DNA from: JAJDAT01 sp964344185
Lineage (GTDB): Bacteria > Nitrospinota > Nitrospinia > Nitrospinales > JAJDAT01
Direction of reading: 5' to 3'
DNA length: 64,000 nt
NCBI GenBank assembly: GCA_964344185.1
Contig: CAYFMN010000007.1
Location: forward strand, 62,001 to 126,000
Shown: one piece after another, positions 43,899 to 53,576 of the stretch
Layout: every line of letters starts with the position of its first letter
Numbering within the stretch: the first letter of the stretch is position 1
The notes under the pieces: generated by a model
Database searches by the model: none
The model's input: the letters and a program-made list of their open reading frames with translations, nothing else
What the model was told of the DNA's origin: nothing
Program-made: the position numbers and the translations under genes

Positions 43899-45643
43899 AA
43901 GTTGTCGTCGCTAATTCTGTAGGCGTAGACTCAAAAGGCTATCACATGGTTCATGTGCCGTCTCGATGGTCTTTAGGAGTCAAGAATTTTACCAACTGCG
44001 GATATTATCCCTGGGAATTAGCCTATACTTCGTCTTTACTTAAACGGGAAACTTCACACGACGTTAAAATGCTAGACGGCGTTTTGAACGCTTGGGATTT
44101 TGAGACATACTTCAACAAATTAGCCGAGGAAAACCCCGATTGGCTGATAATGGAAAGTTCAACGCGTACAATTACCGAAGATCTAAAATTAGCTAAAGCC
44201 GCAAAAAAAGAATTCGGCGCTCGATCCATAATGGTCGGACAACATCCAATGGCAGACCCTGAGACCGTTTTAGAAGCCGCCGATTTTGTATGTATCGGAG
44301 AATACGAGTATGCGGCTCTTGATCTAATCCAAGGAAAAGATCCTAAAACTATTCCAGGAGTTTACCCAAATAATCGTGGAAAACTGTTAGATATAGACTC
44401 TCTTCCCTTTCCGGAAGACGACGACGTATGCAGGCTTGATTACCATGAACCGAATTGCCGTTACCGGCAAATTCAAATGTACGCCTCGCGAGGTTGCCCG
44501 CGCCGTTGTAATTTCTGCGCAGCCGCTACTCTCTACTACGACGAATTAAACTGGCGCCCTAGACAAATAAAAAGCATTGTGGATGAGATTAAGTATCTAT
44601 CGGGGAAATATTCAGAAATGGAAGGCATCTTTTTCGACGAAGAGGTTCACAACATCCGAAGCGATTTTAATACCGGACTCGCTCAAGCAATAAAAGCCGA
44701 GGGATTGGATAATTTAAAATATGAGGCTATGTGCGAATACGTTTCTCTGGATAAAAAAGCGTTAAAAGAAATGAAAGAAGCCGGCTATTATAAAATTCGT
44801 TTCGGCATCGAAACCGGCAGCGACCTAGTCGCTGAAAAAATGACGCTGGGAAAAAAACACAACCTCGAAAAACTTAAAGCAATTTTAGAGTATGGCAAAG
44901 ATCTAGGTATGCTTTTTTATGGCACTATTAGCGTTGGCGGACTCGGTTCTAATGAAATAGAAGACGGTAAAACCGTCGATTTAGTCAATGAATTAGCTTA
45001 TAAAGGTTGGCTAGACGAAATACAAGTTTCCATTAACACGCCTCAACCTGGCACCGATTTTTATCGCTATGCGCTTGAAAACTCATTACTGAAAACAGGC
45101 TTGAACGCAGACGAGTACGATGGCAATCGCCATATTGTGGTCGAATACCCCAATTATAGCGCAGAACAAATTCAAAAAAAATTCGACGAAACTTTCGCGG
45201 CTTTTGACAGAGGCCAAGAAAAAAATCGCGCATTAGCGTTCGATGATCAAGCAAACCAAGCTTTTTCCATTTTTACTGAAAAATCAAAAACACTAGTTAT
45301 GAGATGCGCACGCCCCTGGATGATCCATTTGATTTTGGACAACCTCTGTAGACTCAGAAATGTCAAGTCGGATATTCTTGGGCAAGCTAACGCAATGAAT
45401 GATTTTCAAGACCACCCGGCAATAAACGAAAAATTTACTTATGAATCAGGATTTTTTTCGAAAGAAACCATATCAACCGGCCTTGTTTCAAAACTAAGAG
45501 GAATAAAATACGAAACTATAATTATTCCTATGGCTAATAATCACTTAGATGGATATAGAAACGTCTATGAGGTGGCGCAACTTCTTCAGCCTCTATCCAT
45601 TTTTGGAGTATATCCTGATGGAACTGTAAAAGGATTAAGCTAA
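43895..45643 (+). CDS. B12-binding radical SAM protein with C-terminal half-GT9-like domain (copy 2)
   Basis: This 582-residue paralog of copy 1 shares the opening MKVVVANSVGVDSKGYHMVH, the cobalamin domain and the SAM barrel with cysteines 201, 205 and 208 in SRGCPRRCNFC. FFDEEVHN is conserved between the copies, as is SI-(N/S)-TPQPGT. The tail from about 465 (TLVMRCARPWM, SDILGQANAM, INEKFTYESG, TIIIPMANN) is again the half-GT9-like domain but more diverged. It is translationally coupled to the membrane-anchored copy. It ends the operon, convergent with the cupredoxin gene. Confidence 0.8.
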   Translation: MKVVVANSVGVDSKGYHMVHVPSRWSLGVKNFTNCGYYPWELAYTSSLLKRETSHDVKMLDGVLNAWDFETYFNKLAEENPDWLIMESSTRTITEDLKLAKAAKKEFGARSIMVGQHPMADPETVLEAADFVCIGEYEYAALDLIQGKDPKTIPGVYPNNRGKLLDIDSLPFPEDDDVCRLDYHEPNCRYRQIQMYASRGCPRRCNFCAAATLYYDELNWRPRQIKSIVDEIKYLSGKYSEMEGIFFDEEVHNIRSDFNTGLAQAIKAEGLDNLKYEAMCEYVSLDKKALKEMKEAGYYKIRFGIETGSDLVAEKMTLGKKHNLEKLKAILEYGKDLGMLFYGTISVGGLGSNEIEDGKTVDLVNELAYKGWLDEIQVSINTPQPGTDFYRYALENSLLKTGLNADEYDGNRHIVVEYPNYSAEQIQKKFDETFAAFDRGQEKNRALAFDDQANQAFSIFTEKSKTLVMRCARPWMIHLILDNLCRLRNVKSDILGQANAMNDFQDHPAINEKFTYESGFFSKETISTGLVSKLRGIKYETIIIPMANNHLDGYRNVYEVAQLLQPLSIFGVYPDGTVKGLS

Positions 45644-45659
45644 CCTTCGCCCAAACTCC

Positions 45660-46022
45660 TTAGTTCCGCAATTTCTCTTTTTCATCTTCTTCAACAATAA
45701 TTACGCCACGCATAGTTGCATTGTGCAAAACGCAAAAATAATCGTAAAACCCCGGCTGATTTAAAGTGACTTCAAAGTTTTTATAAAGATAGTTTTCGTT
45801 AAATTTATTATCGTGCTTTGGAGCTTTACCGCTAGTAATTGTATGTAATAGTTCTTCGGTATTGACCCAACGAACCCTGTCCCCTTTTTTAATTTTAACT
45901 ACAGCAGGTATAAAAGAAGATTTTACAATTAAAACTTCAAAAGTTTCTGCGGATACATGGGACGAAATTAAAACAAAGCTTAAAATAATCGCAATCTTAA
46001 GATAAACCAATCTCACTTTCAT
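45660..46022 (-). CDS. Periplasmic type 1 copper protein (cupredoxin)
   Basis: The 120-residue protein has a signal peptide (cut near HVSAE) and a single plastocyanin-like barrel. The copper ligands are visible as His in LLHTITSG, then Cys, His and Met in YFCVLHNATMRG (C-x3-H-x3-M spacing). It could pass single electrons in the periplasm. Its ATG overlaps the end of the FGE-like gene by four bases, so it is part of the nadK-FGE-like operon. The physiological partner is unknown. Confidence 0.85.
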   Translation of the reverse strand: MKVRLVYLKIAIILSFVLISSHVSAETFEVLIVKSSFIPAVVKIKKGDRVRWVNTEELLHTITSGKAPKHDNKFNENYLYKNFEVTLNQPGFYDYFCVLHNATMRGVIIVEEDEKEKLRN

Positions 46023-46825
46023 TTTTCTGAACCCGTTTTAACTATAATTTCTTCCGGATTTCCTGCGCACCGAAAACCTATATCTCGATTTCTTATGTCT
46101 GGAGAATACCAGTATCGCGATGCGGATCTTAAAAAGAAAGGACCATCCGCAAATGAACCGCCTCGGACAATAATAAATTGCCCAGTAAGAGGGCCTAATG
46201 GATTTTCGACCGCTTCTTTTTCAGAAATCGTTTCGTAATATGCAGGGTGGTACCAATCTGCCACCCATTCCCATACATTGCCATTTAAATCATAAAATCC
46301 TAATTTATTTGCTTTCTTTTTACCTATAGGATGTGTCGTTCCTTTTGAATCATCGACGCTCCAGCCATAGGACCCATCCATATCCCATCCCCAAGAGTAA
46401 CTTGATCCTGATTCTGCTCGGGCGGCATATTCCCATTCGGCTTCAGTGGGCAATCTTAATTTTAGCTTTCTGCAATAGTTTTCCGCTTCCGGCCAAGTTA
46501 CATTTTCGACGGGAAGATTCTTTCCTCGAAAATGGGATGGGTTAAAACCCATTATTTTTATAAATTGTTCTTGAGTGGTTTCAAAGCGATCTAAATAAAA
46601 AGAGTTCAAACAAACTTTATGTTCAGGTTCTTCCGCAATATATTCTTCGCTCCCCATAGTAAAGCAAGCGGGTTTAAGCAAAATCATATCACGAAATACT
46701 GGAGAAAGGTTTTGAGCTTGGGCAAGAGCTAACGGACTCAATATAATGAAGAGTAAACACAAAACCCAAATTATTATAGGTCTTTGAAACGTTTTAATCT
46801 TTAAGGTTTTCCAATCGTATTCCAT
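46019..46825 (-). CDS. Exported formylglycine-generating-enzyme-like (SUMF1) protein
   Basis: The 268-residue protein has an N-terminal signal or anchor (IIIWVLCLLFIILSPLALAQ) and a complete FGE-sulfatase domain: MGSEEYIAEEPEHKV, PVENVTWPEAENYCRKLKLR (end of a motif), LPTEAEWEYAARAESGSS, YDLNGNVWEWVADWYH, IIVRGGSF and IGFRCAG. Many such proteins lack formylglycine activity and act in assembly of other enzymes; the copper/cysteine active site of true FGE cannot be confirmed here. The start overlaps the nadK end by about 32 bases. It is coupled to a cupredoxin gene. Confidence 0.85.
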   Translation of the reverse strand: MEYDWKTLKIKTFQRPIIIWVLCLLFIILSPLALAQAQNLSPVFRDMILLKPACFTMGSEEYIAEEPEHKVCLNSFYLDRFETTQEQFIKIMGFNPSHFRGKNLPVENVTWPEAENYCRKLKLRLPTEAEWEYAARAESGSSYSWGWDMDGSYGWSVDDSKGTTHPIGKKKANKLGFYDLNGNVWEWVADWYHPAYYETISEKEAVENPLGPLTGQFIIVRGGSFADGPFFLRSASRYWYSPDIRNRDIGFRCAGNPEEIIVKTGSEK

Positions 46826-47693
46826 TTTCGGGTTTTGCCCCCCAATGAAGTTTTTCCCGCAAAACTTGATAGAAGTTCTTTCCGGAAAGCTGAACGATTT
46901 TAACCGGCTTATCGGCTTTTTTTATTTTTAGAATATCCCCATATTCCATAGTCTCTCGCCCTTGACCATCTAAAACACAACGTATTGAAGGCTCTTCATA
47001 AGCAAGTTTGACTTCCAGTTGCGATCCATCAGGAACGACAATTGGCCTGTTTGTTAACGCAAATGGACAAATCGGAGAGAGTACTATAGCGTTCATTGAC
47101 GGATGTAAGATGGGACCTCCTGAAGATAACGAGTATGCTGTGGAGCCTGTAGGAGTTGCAACAATTAGCCCATCGGCCCGATAGGATGTCATGTATTTGC
47201 CGTCAATATTCACTTCCAAATCAATTATTCCGGAGTCGATACCTTTTATTAAAGACACTTCGTTCATTGCATGAAATTCGCCTATTTTATTTTCACCTCT
47301 AAACAAAGTCGCGCTCAATAGCATGCGGTTTTCAACTTGATAAATACCGCTTTTCATTTTTTCAAACCCTTCCCGAAATTCGGGAAAAGAAACTTCTGCC
47401 AAAAAACCTAAGGTACCTAGGTTTACAGGTAGTATCCGAACATCATACCCCACTGAAAGACGAGCCACGCCTAACAGCGTCCCATCTCCTCCTAAAACAA
47501 CTATTAAATCAACAAGAGAAGGAATTTTAGCGGGGTCATAACCAGTGTCTCTGCCTATTATGCGAGCTGCCTCTTCTTCCAAAATAATATCTAAACTTTG
47601 GCGTTCCAACCAAAGAACAATATCCTCTAAGACTTTTTTCTTGACTGGAGGCTTATGCTTACAAAAAATCCCAATGCTTTTGATCGGAGCCAA
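46794..47693 (-). CDS. nadK: NAD kinase
   Basis: This enzyme phosphorylates NAD to NADP. The 299-residue protein has the GGDGT motif in IVVLGGDGTLLGVARL, the NE-type motif in FHAMNEVSLIKG, and the glycine-rich TPTGSTAYSLSSGGPILHP. Length and order are normal. It heads the leftward group nadK-FGE-like-cupredoxin; the FGE gene begins inside its end, in another frame. Confidence 0.95.
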   Translation of the reverse strand: MAPIKSIGIFCKHKPPVKKKVLEDIVLWLERQSLDIILEEEAARIIGRDTGYDPAKIPSLVDLIVVLGGDGTLLGVARLSVGYDVRILPVNLGTLGFLAEVSFPEFREGFEKMKSGIYQVENRMLLSATLFRGENKIGEFHAMNEVSLIKGIDSGIIDLEVNIDGKYMTSYRADGLIVATPTGSTAYSLSSGGPILHPSMNAIVLSPICPFALTNRPIVVPDGSQLEVKLAYEEPSIRCVLDGQGRETMEYGDILKIKKADKPVKIVQLSGKNFYQVLREKLHWGAKPENGIRLENLKD

Positions 47694-47820
47694 GTTTTGA
47701 TCTCTTATAAATAGGAAAATGAATAAAAAAGACTATGGATATAGGTCGATTATAAAGTTTACGCAGGAAGGCGGCAAGAAAAGAATGGAGGTATGGTCGG
47801 CGGCTTCGGCTTATAAAATC

Positions 47821-48309
47821 TTACAAATTGCCAAAATCTTGAGGCTTGATATTATCTATCCATTTAGATAAATCTTCTTTATCTTCGGCTTTGCCTTTAT
47901 CTTGTTCAGGCAATTCAATGTTTTTAGCCGCTTCAATGACAGTTTCATCAACATAGATAGGCGCCTTAACTCGTAATGCGAGCGCAATTGCATCGCTTGG
48001 ACGAGAGTCAATATTAAGCGTATCACCATTAATAGCGAGAGAAATTACGGCATAAAAGGTGTTGTCTTTTAACTCATTAACTAAAATATGCTTTATCTCA
48101 GCTTTAAAAGTGTGAATCAGGTTTTTTAGCAAATCATGAGTCATTGGTCTAGGTGTCGAAATACTTTCAATTTCCAAAGCTATTGCGTTTGCTTCAAAAA
48201 TTCCAACCCAAATGGGTAAAGCTTTGGCGCCCGTTAAATCTTTTAAAATGATTATAGGCATATTTGTAAGAGGGTCTAAAGTCAAACCTTCGACTTTCAT
48301 TTCGACCAT
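47821..48309 (-). CDS. Bifunctional nuclease-domain (DUF151) protein
   Basis: From the ATG at 48309 (with GAGGTG upstream) the product is 162 residues. The BFN/DUF151 core is clear: LTLDPLTNMPIIILKD, LPIWVGIFEANAIALEIE, PRPMTHDLL, VISLAINGDTLNIDSRPSDA and ALALRVKAPIYVDETVI, cited in pieces. The family includes a plant nuclease, but most bacterial members are untested. A charged C-terminal tail follows. Upstream are the ECF sigma genes on the same strand, 170 bases away. Confidence 0.85.
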   Translation of the reverse strand: MVEMKVEGLTLDPLTNMPIIILKDLTGAKALPIWVGIFEANAIALEIESISTPRPMTHDLLKNLIHTFKAEIKHILVNELKDNTFYAVISLAINGDTLNIDSRPSDAIALALRVKAPIYVDETVIEAAKNIELPEQDKGKAEDKEDLSKWIDNIKPQDFGNL

Positions 48310-48486
48310 AAAAAGCACCTCGACGTTAACAATCTAAAAAAACCGTTGTAAGTTGAATAGAAAAAAACCTATAAACGGTAAATGGGAACAAAAATAAGCC
48401 TAATCAAGTTAGACCGCTTTATTTTAATATAGTTAAACTTAGAAGGTTTGTCAATGGCAGGAGTTTATATGTATGGCTTCATAAGA

Positions 48487-48729
48487 TTACGAACCACTTT
48501 TAATATTTTTCTCGATAAATGATTTTAAACTTGCGGCAACTTCTTCCGGGATTTCGGCTTGAGTAAGAGTTTGCCTACAAGCTTTAGAAGTCGCTTTATA
48601 GGTCTTTAAAAAAGAAATACAAGGAGGGCAATCTTGGAAGTGCTCTTCAAGAGATTTTTCTACCTCTTTACTAAGAGTTCCCTCTACATAATCGTGCAAT
48701 AACTCAAGGCATTCCTTACAACAAATCAC
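48487..48729 (-). CDS. Zinc-finger anti-sigma factor
   Basis: The 80-residue protein has the zf-HC2 motif His-x3-Cys-x2-Cys in EEHFQDCPPC together with an early Cys in MICCKECLE, the pattern of ZAS anti-sigma factors. The rest is a helical stretch with a C-terminal KSFIEKNIKSGS. No membrane helix is seen, so it would be a cytoplasmic, redox-type regulator. It overlaps the sigma gene by four bases (ATGA), as expected of a sigma/anti-sigma pair. Confidence 0.85.
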   Translation of the reverse strand: MICCKECLELLHDYVEGTLSKEVEKSLEEHFQDCPPCISFLKTYKATSKACRQTLTQAEIPEEVAASLKSFIEKNIKSGS

Positions 48730-49343
48730 TTTGCCACTCCTGGAATTTGCTTTTCCTCAAAATAACCCGCCAGTTTTTTCCGTAAAATTAGTCGAGCGCG
48801 ATGCAAACGGGATTTAACGGCAGAAATAGTTAGATCCAAAGCTTGCGCAGCTTCTTCAGTTGAAAGTTCTTCAACATCCCTTAGGATAAAAGCGATTTTT
48901 TCTTTTTCCGGCAATTGATCCACAGCGTTTTGAATAACGTTCTTTGTCTCATTGGAAAACATCAACGATTCTGCGCTCTCGGACCAATCCCTAATTACTT
49001 CCTGATGATAACCTGCTCCATTAAAACTAGGAAAAGCGTCTTCCACTGAAATAGACTGATCTTTCTTTCTACTTCTTAATTTCATATAGACCGCGTTAAG
49101 AGCCACTCGATATACCCAACTCGAAAACGCTGATTTACCTTGAAAAGTATGCGCCTTACGAAATATAGTCAGGAAAACTTCTTGAGTAACATCCTGAGCG
49201 TCCATTTGGTTATGCGTTAAGTTATAAGCAAGCGCATAAATCTTTTTCTGATAAATCTCAACAAAGCGGTCAAAAGCTTCGATATCGCCTTTAATTATCT
49301 TTTTAGCAAGAATTTCTTCTTCCGCTTTTTGATTTGTTGTCAT
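48726..49343 (-). CDS. ECF-type RNA polymerase sigma factor
   Basis: The 205-residue protein has region 2 (IYALAYNLTHNQMDAQDVTQ, FSSWVYRVALNAVY) and region 4 (LPEKEKIAFILRDVEELSTE, LDLTISAVKSRLHRARLILR), the two-domain layout of ECF sigma factors. It should be held inactive by the coupled zinc anti-sigma factor. Target promoters are unknown; the neighbours (TatA upstream, DUF151 downstream) do not name a regulon. Confidence 0.9.
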   Translation of the reverse strand: MTTNQKAEEEILAKKIIKGDIEAFDRFVEIYQKKIYALAYNLTHNQMDAQDVTQEVFLTIFRKAHTFQGKSAFSSWVYRVALNAVYMKLRSRKKDQSISVEDAFPSFNGAGYHQEVIRDWSESAESLMFSNETKNVIQNAVDQLPEKEKIAFILRDVEELSTEEAAQALDLTISAVKSRLHRARLILRKKLAGYFEEKQIPGVAK

Positions 49344-49408
49344 AAAATATAGGTTGGTCTATAGCAATTGGCTAGATAAAAAACAAAAAAATAGAATTTA
49401 CGTTTTTT

Positions 49409-49684
49409 TTATTTTTCCTGAGTTTCTTGCTCGGAAGCTGGCGGCGTTGCAGTCGTTTCACCCTCTTTTGGAGCTTCTCCCTCGGCTCCGTCTGACGTAG
49501 CTTCAATTACAGCTTGTTCAACTTCGGCTTCCGACTTTATTTCGTCAGCCTCTTTCATTGATTTTTTAAAGTTTTTGATGCTATTACCAAACGCGCTCCC
49601 GATTTCAGGCAGTTTACCAGCGCCAAAAATAATCATAATAATTAACAAAATAACAAATAACTCGGGAAAACCGATCCCCATCAT
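49409..49684 (-). CDS. tatA: Sec-independent translocase subunit TatA
   Basis: The 91-residue protein has a single N-terminal helix (FPELFVILLIIMIIFGAGKLPE), the FG hinge, and an amphipathic helix GNSIKNFKKSMKEADE, then an acidic low-complexity tail (EGEAPKEGETTATPPASEQE). This matches TatA/E. TatC and TatB are not in the window. GGAGG precedes the start, and the second Met is equally possible. Confidence 0.9.
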   Translation of the reverse strand: MMGIGFPELFVILLIIMIIFGAGKLPEIGSAFGNSIKNFKKSMKEADEIKSEAEVEQAVIEATSDGAEGEAPKEGETTATPPASEQETQEK

Positions 49685-49948
49685 AGGACGCTACCTCCAC
49701 AATAATTATCTTTAATGGCTTTTAACCCTACTTTTTTAACATCTATTGACTGAAAACTCAATGTAATAAAAGTCAGGCTTTTTATAAAAACTTAACTGAC
49801 ATTCATCTCAAAATCACTGAAAAAACGGATATAAAAGAAAGCTAATTATTGAAGCTTTAATTATCAATAAAGAAGATGAAAAACGAGAAATAATTGTGTT
49901 ACAATTTCCAAGTTTTTATTGATTTGATTAAATATAAGAATATCCTCG

Positions 49949-50563
49949 ATGAAATTTTTTAGATTTTTTTTGAATTTTTTTATCATTTCTTGCGTTGTTC
50001 TTCTTTCAACGAACACTTACGCTGGATCAGCCCCCAGGTTTGAAAAAGGCCATTATCAGTTTGGAGCCGAGTTAGGTTATGGCGCAGGTTTAAACATTCC
50101 AACGGGAAAAGACAGAACGGATATTCAGTTCTTTCATATCGCGGCAAATTTCCAATACGACTTTACCGGTAATATTGGAAAATCTTTTTACCAGGGTAAT
50201 TTGTATTGGTTTACCGAGCTAGGCGCTGATTTTTTGCACAATCCTGATTTTGGATCGTTAGTAGGTATTTCTCCTGTAATGTTCCAATACAAGTTTATAA
50301 ATCCAAAGAGAAAATGGGCTCCTACCCTTTTAGGCGGAGCGGGATTTTCTTTGACCGATTGGGATGAAGATGATTTAGCAGAAAGAGAAATTGGCGGCGA
50401 CTTTCAATTCCTCCTACATGCCGGGGCGGGTTTGGAGTTTTTTCGTCCTCAAGGCGGTTCTTTTTCAATAAATTATAGATTTTTCCATGTTTCTAACGCT
50501 GGAACCCAAAGACCTAATATCGGCCTGAACGCCAATCTATTCACTATCGGTTTTACGTTTTAA
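49949..50563 (+). CDS. pagL: Lipid A 3-O-deacylase PagL-like outer-membrane enzyme
   Basis: The 204-residue protein has a signal peptide (cut after NTYA) and an eight-stranded barrel ending in Phe (FTIGFTF). The catalytic His-Ser motif FFHVSNAG, followed by RPNIGLNAN, is the PagL/acyloxyacyl-hydrolase signature. PagL removes the 3-O acyl chain of lipid A. It is followed after 39 bases by the HpnN-like exporter, so both may act on the outer membrane. Confidence 0.85.
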   Translation: MKFFRFFLNFFIISCVVLLSTNTYAGSAPRFEKGHYQFGAELGYGAGLNIPTGKDRTDIQFFHIAANFQYDFTGNIGKSFYQGNLYWFTELGADFLHNPDFGSLVGISPVMFQYKFINPKRKWAPTLLGGAGFSLTDWDEDDLAEREIGGDFQFLLHAGAGLEFFRPQGGSFSINYRFFHVSNAGTQRPNIGLNANLFTIGFTF

Positions 50564-50602
50564 TTAGTTTTCCCCTTCAAAATTCCCAACTGAAAGCCTT
50601 CC

Positions 50603-53353
50603 ATGGACTCGCACGAGGCATTCCCTCAGAAGTCTGCTTTTTTTGACCGTTTAGTTCATGGAACTTTAAAGCATTTCGCAGACTGGTCTTGCTCGCGCCC
50701 AGTTTTATGTATAATCATTTCTATCCTTCTAGCTTTTGGCTCTTTATGGGCGACCAAAAACCTTCTAAAGTTTAAAACCGGTCGCGACGATTTAATTTCT
50801 CAAGATCTCGAATATAATCAACTTTACAAAAAATACCGCAACGCCTTCTCCGATTACGATGGCATGATTGCCGTCATTGAAGGTCCTACCCCGGAAATTA
50901 TGGCGAGTTTCGTCGAAGCTTTTGCGTCTCGACTTTACAAGCGCCCTTCCCTTTTCTCCAACATTTTTTATAAAGTGGATATTACATATTTTAAAGACAA
51001 GGGGTTGCTCTACCTTAGTAAGACCGATTTAAACGATTTAATTGCTAACGTTTTAGAACGCCAAGATTTTTTAGAAGAATTTAACGAAAGTCCTGGATTA
51101 AACAACCTATTAGCCTTAATCAATCGACAAATTAGTTCTGGCATGGTAGACAACATGCTTTCAGGGCTTGTTGAAAACGAAGAAGAGTCAAAAAAGGACG
51201 ACCAAAACGACTTAAATTTTCTTACTAAATTATTGCAACAGATAGTTGATCATCTAAAAAATGAAGGGAAATACCGTTCTCCATGGAATTTCCTACCTGA
51301 TAAAGATAGTGAGACGCTTAGGAAGAATGGATATCTAACTTCCAATGATGGCTCAATGCTATTTTTATTAATTAATCCAAATGAAACGAAAGGCGATTTT
51401 ACAGGCGCTAAACGCTCTATTGACGCAATTCGGTCGATCATTGCCGAACTAACTCCCCAATTTAAGGATATCAAAGTAGGATTAACTGGAGCAGAAGTTG
51501 TCGCGGCAGATGAAATGGCGGCAACTTTAAAAGACGTTTCTATCGCTTCTCAAATAGCTTTTGCTGGAGTGGCTCTACTATTCATTGCCGCCTTTAAAAG
51601 CGTAATTAAACCTCTTTTAGCCGTTTTTTGTTTATTAATCGCCTTATGTTGGACTCTTGGTTACGCTTCGATAACTGTAGGTAGCCTAAATATACTATCT
51701 GTCGTATTCACTACGATCTTGATTGGACTTGGCATTGATTTTGGCATTCATCTACTAGAACGTTACCGCGAAGAAAAAACTAATGAAGAAAATGTTAAAT
51801 CAGCATTGGGTAAAACCATCCTTGGAACCGGGAAAGCCAATTTATCGGGAGCTGTGACAACAACAATTGCATTTATCTCTCTAACCGTCGGCGATTTCAA
51901 AGGTATCGCAGAACTTGGCATTATTTCGGCTGGCGGCGTTTTTCTGTCATTCCTGGCAATGACAATTACCTTGCCTTCGGCGTTGATCTTAGAGGAAAAA
52001 TTTAGGAAAAAACCGCTTCGAATTACCAATAAACGACAAGATCAATCTAAGTTTGCCGAAGCTTTTTACTCTCATTATCGAAAAATTATTTTGGCGTGTT
52101 TCTTCTTGTTAGCGCTATCCTCTTTACCTTTTAGAAACCTTGAGTTCGATTACAACATACTTCATCTACAGGCGAAAAATACCGAAGCAGTCGCATATGA
52201 AATGAAAATGATGGATTCTGGCAACAGGTCCACCTGGTATGCCGTTTCACTAGCTACCAGCTTAAAAGAAGCAAAACAAAGGAGCAAAGCGTTTGAAAAA
52301 CTTTCAACAGTTGAAAAAGTAGAAAGCGTCGTTTCATCGTTTCCCAAAAATCAAAAAGAAAAAATCTTGCAAATCAAAGAATTAGAAACTTTTGCTTCTG
52401 AAATAGAAATAGCGCCCGAAAATGAACCAATTTCTATTAAAAACCTAGAAAAAATTATCAAAAGAATATTATTTAAATTGCGAAACAGGGAAAATTCTGG
52501 AACTCCAATATTGGAAAACGATCAAATAGCTCAATCAAAAAAATGGGCGCAAGAAATTTTGAAAAATTTGAACAAATTTGATGAAAACCTTTCGAAAAAA
52601 AGACTAAGCGCTTTTTCTGACAAATTATTATTAGATTATCGAGACAAAATCCATACCCTAAAAAAAAGCGTGAATTCTGGCCCAGTTATTTTGGAAGATT
52701 TGCCCGAGAATTTTAAACAAAGATTTTTAGGCACAAATGGTAAATTGCTTCTAGCTATTTACCCCAAAATTGATATTTGGAAGAAAGAAGAAATGGAATC
52801 CTTCTTAAAAGAACTTCGCTCTGTAGACCCTAAAATAACTGGCAACGGAGTTCATCTTTACCAATCTGGTCAGAAGATGAAAGAAGGATATATCCAAGGA
52901 GGAAAAATCGCATTATTTTCTATTTTTATATATCTTTTATTATCTCTGAGACGACTTTGGACTGCCGTATTAGTTTTAATTCCTACTCTTGCCGGTTCCA
53001 TCTGGACTGTGGGAATCATGTCGATTGTTGGAATTCAATTTAATTTAGCTAATTTAGTAATCTTACCGCTTATATTAGGCATTGGAGTGGTAGACGGGGT
53101 TCACCTTGTACACCGGTTTCGCGAAGAAACCGACAAAACAGTTTGTTTATTAACCAAAAGCGTTGGACAAGCGATTATTTTAACAACATTAACTACCATG
53201 ATAGGGTTTGGCAGTTTAACTGTAGCGGACCATCAGGGTATCCATAGCTTAGGACTATTATTAACTATCGGCGTCGCTAACTGCCTTTTAGCTTCTGTCA
53301 CTTTACTTCCCGCCCTTCTCCGCTGGTCTGCGGAAAAAAGAATTACGATTTAA
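50603..53353 (+). CDS. RND/MMPL-type exporter, HpnN-like
   Basis: The 916-residue protein has two halves, each with one helix (FADWSCSRPVLCIIISILLA) followed by a periplasmic domain and then a sterol-sensing-like bundle (TTILIGLGIDFGIHLLERYR and LILGIGVVDGVHLVHRFREE) with GLGIDF-type motifs. The second periplasmic loop contains a charged helical insert at about residues 530-730. HpnN-type proteins move hopanoids to the outer membrane. No hopanoid biosynthesis gene is nearby, so the substrate is inferred only from family resemblance. Confidence 0.75.
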   Translation: MDSHEAFPQKSAFFDRLVHGTLKHFADWSCSRPVLCIIISILLAFGSLWATKNLLKFKTGRDDLISQDLEYNQLYKKYRNAFSDYDGMIAVIEGPTPEIMASFVEAFASRLYKRPSLFSNIFYKVDITYFKDKGLLYLSKTDLNDLIANVLERQDFLEEFNESPGLNNLLALINRQISSGMVDNMLSGLVENEEESKKDDQNDLNFLTKLLQQIVDHLKNEGKYRSPWNFLPDKDSETLRKNGYLTSNDGSMLFLLINPNETKGDFTGAKRSIDAIRSIIAELTPQFKDIKVGLTGAEVVAADEMAATLKDVSIASQIAFAGVALLFIAAFKSVIKPLLAVFCLLIALCWTLGYASITVGSLNILSVVFTTILIGLGIDFGIHLLERYREEKTNEENVKSALGKTILGTGKANLSGAVTTTIAFISLTVGDFKGIAELGIISAGGVFLSFLAMTITLPSALILEEKFRKKPLRITNKRQDQSKFAEAFYSHYRKIILACFFLLALSSLPFRNLEFDYNILHLQAKNTEAVAYEMKMMDSGNRSTWYAVSLATSLKEAKQRSKAFEKLSTVEKVESVVSSFPKNQKEKILQIKELETFASEIEIAPENEPISIKNLEKIIKRILFKLRNRENSGTPILENDQIAQSKKWAQEILKNLNKFDENLSKKRLSAFSDKLLLDYRDKIHTLKKSVNSGPVILEDLPENFKQRFLGTNGKLLLAIYPKIDIWKKEEMESFLKELRSVDPKITGNGVHLYQSGQKMKEGYIQGGKIALFSIFIYLLLSLRRLWTAVLVLIPTLAGSIWTVGIMSIVGIQFNLANLVILPLILGIGVVDGVHLVHRFREETDKTVCLLTKSVGQAIILTTLTTMIGFGSLTVADHQGIHSLGLLLTIGVANCLLASVTLLPALLRWSAEKRITI

Positions 53354-53576
53354 TACCTCCTCTTATCAAAACAGTCAAATCTTACTTGCTAAGAAGCTTC
53401 AAAAGACCTATCATCCATAAGAAAATACCCAATATAAATCTAGGCATTTAACCAGAATTGCAATAAGATTTTTCTTAACATAAGCAATACTGTTAGAGGG
53501 AGGTCGTGTCTATTTCCCCATAAGCTCAGACCTAAATAACTTAAATCCCTTTAATACGATTAGGAGAGTAAGTCTC

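Noticed and set aside
44023..44229. Antisense frame in the second half-GT9 radical SAM gene
   Set aside because: It is opposite a strongly supported gene and has no independent evidence.
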